DNA of 64,000 nt, from positions 372,001 to 436,000 of the forward strand of contig NZ_SDAK01000001.1 of the NCBI RefSeq assembly GCF_004210295.1, read 5' to 3'. This document shows, piece by piece, positions 61,611 through 64,000 of this stretch. The notes under the pieces were generated by a model, which had not been told where the DNA came from, did no database searches, and saw nothing but the letters and a program-made list of their open reading frames with translations. How positions within the stretch are numbered: the first letter of the stretch is position 1; the number at the start of each line of letters is the position of its first letter. The position numbers were made by a program, and so were the translations under genes. The stretch comes from Lactococcus sp. S-13 (lineage in GTDB: Bacteria; Bacillota; Bacilli; Lactobacillales; Streptococcaceae).

Positions 61611-64000
61611 TTATTTCATTTTAGCACTGATGACTTTTTCAATATTTTCTGCCAGTGGACGACCGTTGCTGGTGCGCTCTGAGAGAGAAAGTTGAGTCAG
61701 ATTGACGGTTTGAAGCTGTCCTGAGTCACTGCTGATTTCAAGGATTTGTTCTTCTTTGCTGTTTTCATCCGTCATTGAACTTTGAGTAAATAGATCAAAT
61801 TCGGAATTTAAATTTGCGCTATCGACATTTCCATTAACCAAACCGGCAGCAAAGACAGTATGATTATTTGCTTTCAGAGTGCGCAAGACTTGCAGGCCAC
61901 GATTTGCGCGGGAAGTTGCAGGAATATCTTCTGATTTCACTCGTTTAATGAAACCACGCTGCGTCAGGAGATACCAACTGCTTGTCGTTACAAAGAAGGC
62001 TGCTTTAATCTTATCGTCGCCCTTAAGTTTCATCGCTTTAACACCCGCTGCTTTTGCCCCAAGGACTGGCACATCATCCAGGTTAAAGCGCAAAGCGTAT
62101 CCACTTTCTGAAATAAGCATCAAATCAGCAAATTCGCTCGAATGGAAGAAAATCACTTCATCATCTGCGCCTTTGAGCTTAGCATAGGCAGTGGATTTTG
62201 AACGATAAGTCCGCCAAGGGGTAAAGCTTGCCAAATCAACTTGTTTAATTTGACCGTTTTTGGTTACAACAGTGAAGTTTTGCTCAGCAAAATCATCAAT
62301 AATTTTGGCCTCAATAATTGTTTCGTTGGAGGCAAAATTAGATAAGTTTTGTGATAAATGTTCTCCAATATCTTTCCAACGAACATCCGAGAGTTCATGG
62401 ATAGGGCGATAGATTACATTTCCAAGATTGGTAAACAGTAACAAATGTTGTGTGGTTTTGGCAGGAGCGTAATACAGCAGCTCATCATCGTCACGTTTTC
62501 CGACTTCTTCCAAGGCTGACGAAGCAAAAGAACGTGGTGAAGTGCGCTTGATGTAGCCCGCGCGCGTGACTGAAACGACAGTATCTTCCGCCACAATCAA
62601 CTCACTAGCTTCAATCTCAATGGTTTGAACTTCATCTTGCAATTCACTGCGACGTGGTTTGGCAAATTTTTTCTTGACTTCTCGTAATTCACGTTTCATC
62701 AAGTTAAAGAGGGTGCGCTCATCGTTGATGATGGCTTTGAGTTCCAAGATTTTTTGTTCAAGCTCTGCTTGTTCGTTTTGCAGGGTGACAATATCAGTGT
62801 TGGTCAAGCGGTAAAGTTGCAGGGTGACAATTGCCTCGGCTTGCTCTTCGGTGAAACCAAAGGAAACTTTGATATTTTCTTTGGCATCGGCTTTATTTTC
62901 TGAAGCTCGAATGGTTGCGACCACTTCATCGAGAATCGAAACCATGCGAATCAATCCTTCAACCAAGTGCAAGCGTTTTTCGGCTTTTGATAAATCAAAC
63001 TGAGAACGTTTGACAATAACTTCTTCACGGTGAGTGATATAAGCACGCAAAATTTGCACGATTCCGGTTTGAACAGGGGTCATCTTGTCAATCGCCACCA
63101 TATTGAAGTTATAATTGACCTGCAAATCGGTATTTTTGAACAAATAGTTCAAAACGAGTTGGCTGTCAGCTTCTTTTTTGAGCTCGATGGCAATTCGCAG
63201 GCCTTCTCGATCGGATTCATCCCGAACTTCGGCAATTCCTGGTACTTTGGCGCTCAAGCGAACATCGTCAATCTTTTTGACCAGATTAGCCTTATTGAGT
63301 TCATAGGGAATCTCAGTCACAATCAGTTGCTCACGCCCCCCTTTTATGGATTCAACACTCACTTTGGAGCGGACAACGATACGTCCTTTTCCTGTATGAT
63401 AAGCTTTTCTGATTTCACCTTTACCTTGGATAATTCCGCCTGTTGGAAAATCTGGCCCAGGTAAAAATTCCATGATTTTTTCGACATCGGCCTTTGGATG
63501 ATCAATCATATGAATGGTTGCATCAACGACTTCGCCAAGGTTGTGGGGTGGGATATCTGTGGCGTAACCTGCTGAAATCCCTGTTGAGCCATTGACCAAA
63601 AGGTTAGGAAAGGCAGCAGGTAAGACAATGGGTTCTTTTTCAGTATCATCAAAATTCCATGCGGTAGACACGGTATTTTTATCAATATCTTGCAACAAAA
63701 AGCCTGAGATTTCGCTTAAACGTGCTTCGGTGTAACGCATGGCGGCTGGTGGATCACCATCCATTGATCCGTTATTTCCGTGCATTTCAATCAGCGGTTC
63801 GCCCATTTTCCAATCTTGGCTCATCCGAATCATTGCGTCATAAATCGAACTGTCCCCGTGAGGGTGGAAGTTACCCATGACATTTCCGACAGATTTGGCG
63901 GATTTACGATAAGCTTTGTCAAAAGTGTTGCCATCTTTATTCATTGAGTAAAGAATCCGACGTTGCACCGGCTTCAAACCATCACGAATGTCGGGTAAAG
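61611..64000 (-). CDS. parC: DNA topoisomerase IV subunit A, 5' end outside window
   Basis: Breakage-reunion subunit that decatenates chromosomes with ParE. The frame is open to base 64000, reading LPDIRDGLKPVQRRILYSM, so the first 25-35 codons lie outside. The quinolone-resistance region HPHGDSSIYDAMIRMSQDW has the unmutated Ser and Asp at the usual resistance positions. The catalytic Tyr region AMRYTEARLSEI is intact and the C-terminal beta-pinwheel repeats (TRAGYIKRTS, TKNGQIKQVDL, SESGYALRFN) follow. Followed by a terminator. Confidence 0.96.
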   Translation of the reverse strand, partial: LPDIRDGLKPVQRRILYSMNKDGNTFDKAYRKSAKSVGNVMGNFHPHGDSSIYDAMIRMSQDWKMGEPLIEMHGNNGSMDGDPPAAMRYTEARLSEISGFLLQDIDKNTVSTAWNFDDTEKEPIVLPAAFPNLLVNGSTGISAGYATDIPPHNLGEVVDATIHMIDHPKADVEKIMEFLPGPDFPTGGIIQGKGEIRKAYHTGKGRIVVRSKVSVESIKGGREQLIVTEIPYELNKANLVKKIDDVRLSAKVPGIAEVRDESDREGLRIAIELKKEADSQLVLNYLFKNTDLQVNYNFNMVAIDKMTPVQTGIVQILRAYITHREEVIVKRSQFDLSKAEKRLHLVEGLIRMVSILDEVVATIRASENKADAKENIKVSFGFTEEQAEAIVTLQLYRLTNTDIVTLQNEQAELEQKILELKAIINDERTLFNLMKRELREVKKKFAKPRRSELQDEVQTIEIEASELIVAEDTVVSVTRAGYIKRTSPRSFASSALEEVGKRDDDELLYYAPAKTTQHLLLFTNLGNVIYRPIHELSDVRWKDIGEHLSQNLSNFASNETIIEAKIIDDFAEQNFTVVTKNGQIKQVDLASFTPWRTYRSKSTAYAKLKGADDEVIFFHSSEFADLMLISESGYALRFNLDDVPVLGAKAAGVKAMKLKGDDKIKAAFFVTTSSWYLLTQRGFIKRVKSEDIPATSRANRGLQVLRTLKANNHTVFAAGLVNGNVDSANLNSEFDLFTQSSMTDENSKEEQILEISSDSGQLQTVNLTQLSLSERTSNGRPLAENIEKVISAKMK

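Overview
The window looks like a chromosomal segment of a Lactococcus species or a very close streptococcal relative. Reasons: low GC; streptococcal/lactococcal gene sets and neighbourhoods (yigZ divergent from comFA-comFC, pyrE-pyrC behind a PyrR attenuator, rex, an M-box mgtA, rplU-prp-rpmA, phoH-ybeY-dgkA); a sigma-X-type competence box; and a four-gene pilus locus arranged like the lactococcal one. A complete xylan-uronate cluster suggests a plant- or gut-associated species rather than a dairy strain. Genus is inferred from gene content only. No rRNA, tRNA, insertion sequence, prophage or CRISPR array was seen.

Layout. 1-5.7 kb: 3' end of nadD, a CLC-F-type fluoride exporter behind a fluoride riboswitch, a DUF896 protein, and glyQS behind a glycine T-box. 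5.8-8 kb: an Rgg regulator, a secreted protein with a Gly/Ala-rich C-terminus and a 54-residue membrane protein, a possible bacteriocin-like cassette. 8-13.3 kb: oxidoreductase, TerC/DUF475 protein, yigZ and the competence genes comFA-comFC. 13.3-16 kb: three-gene ABC-2 exporter under a double palindromic operator. 16-20.8 kb: phoH-VOC-Nudix-ybeY-dgkA-nucleotidyltransferase series and rplU-prp-rpmA. 20.8-30.5 kb: membrane proteins, HD hydrolase, HAD phosphatase, Nif3, trmK, nth, dnaD, pyrC, pyrE. 30.5-33.8 kb: mgtA with an M-box, a terminator and a 29-codon leader ORF. 33.8-43.1 kb: ABC-F protein and a pilus operon (lectin-like adhesin, major pilin, class C sortase, minor pilin). 43.3-49.6 kb: frameshifted spx paralogue, rex, coiled-coil proteins, radC, glmS. 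50.4-59.2 kb: alpha-glucuronidase, YesL, ABC sugar importer, SASA-type esterase and a GntR regulator. 59.3-64 kb: rluD-type synthase, lspA, ogt and the 3' part of parC.

How the parts work together. Several loci are ligand- or metal-gated at the RNA level (fluoride, uncharged tRNA-Gly, UMP via PyrR, Mg2+, probably L21). The xylan cluster couples deacetylation, uptake and removal of glucuronic acid from xylo-oligosaccharides; it has no ATPase of its own, so a shared MsmK-type ATPase is expected. The pilus operon encodes shaft, tip, anchor and polymerising enzyme.

Most notable observations: (1) an acidic/proline-rich leader ORF after the M-box terminator of mgtA, reminiscent of enterobacterial mgtL; (2) the class C sortase carries a C-terminal cytosolic domain that resembles DUF3990 (ADP-ribosyltransferase-like); (3) a dispersed 16-bp repeat (CGTCAGYAWWTTCTCT) that sits just after stop codons, always in one orientation relative to transcription, in mini-arrays spaced exactly 31 or 41 bp; (4) the Rgg/secreted protein/small membrane protein cassette; (5) several genes whose -10 box lies 6-7 bases before the start codon, implying leaderless mRNAs.
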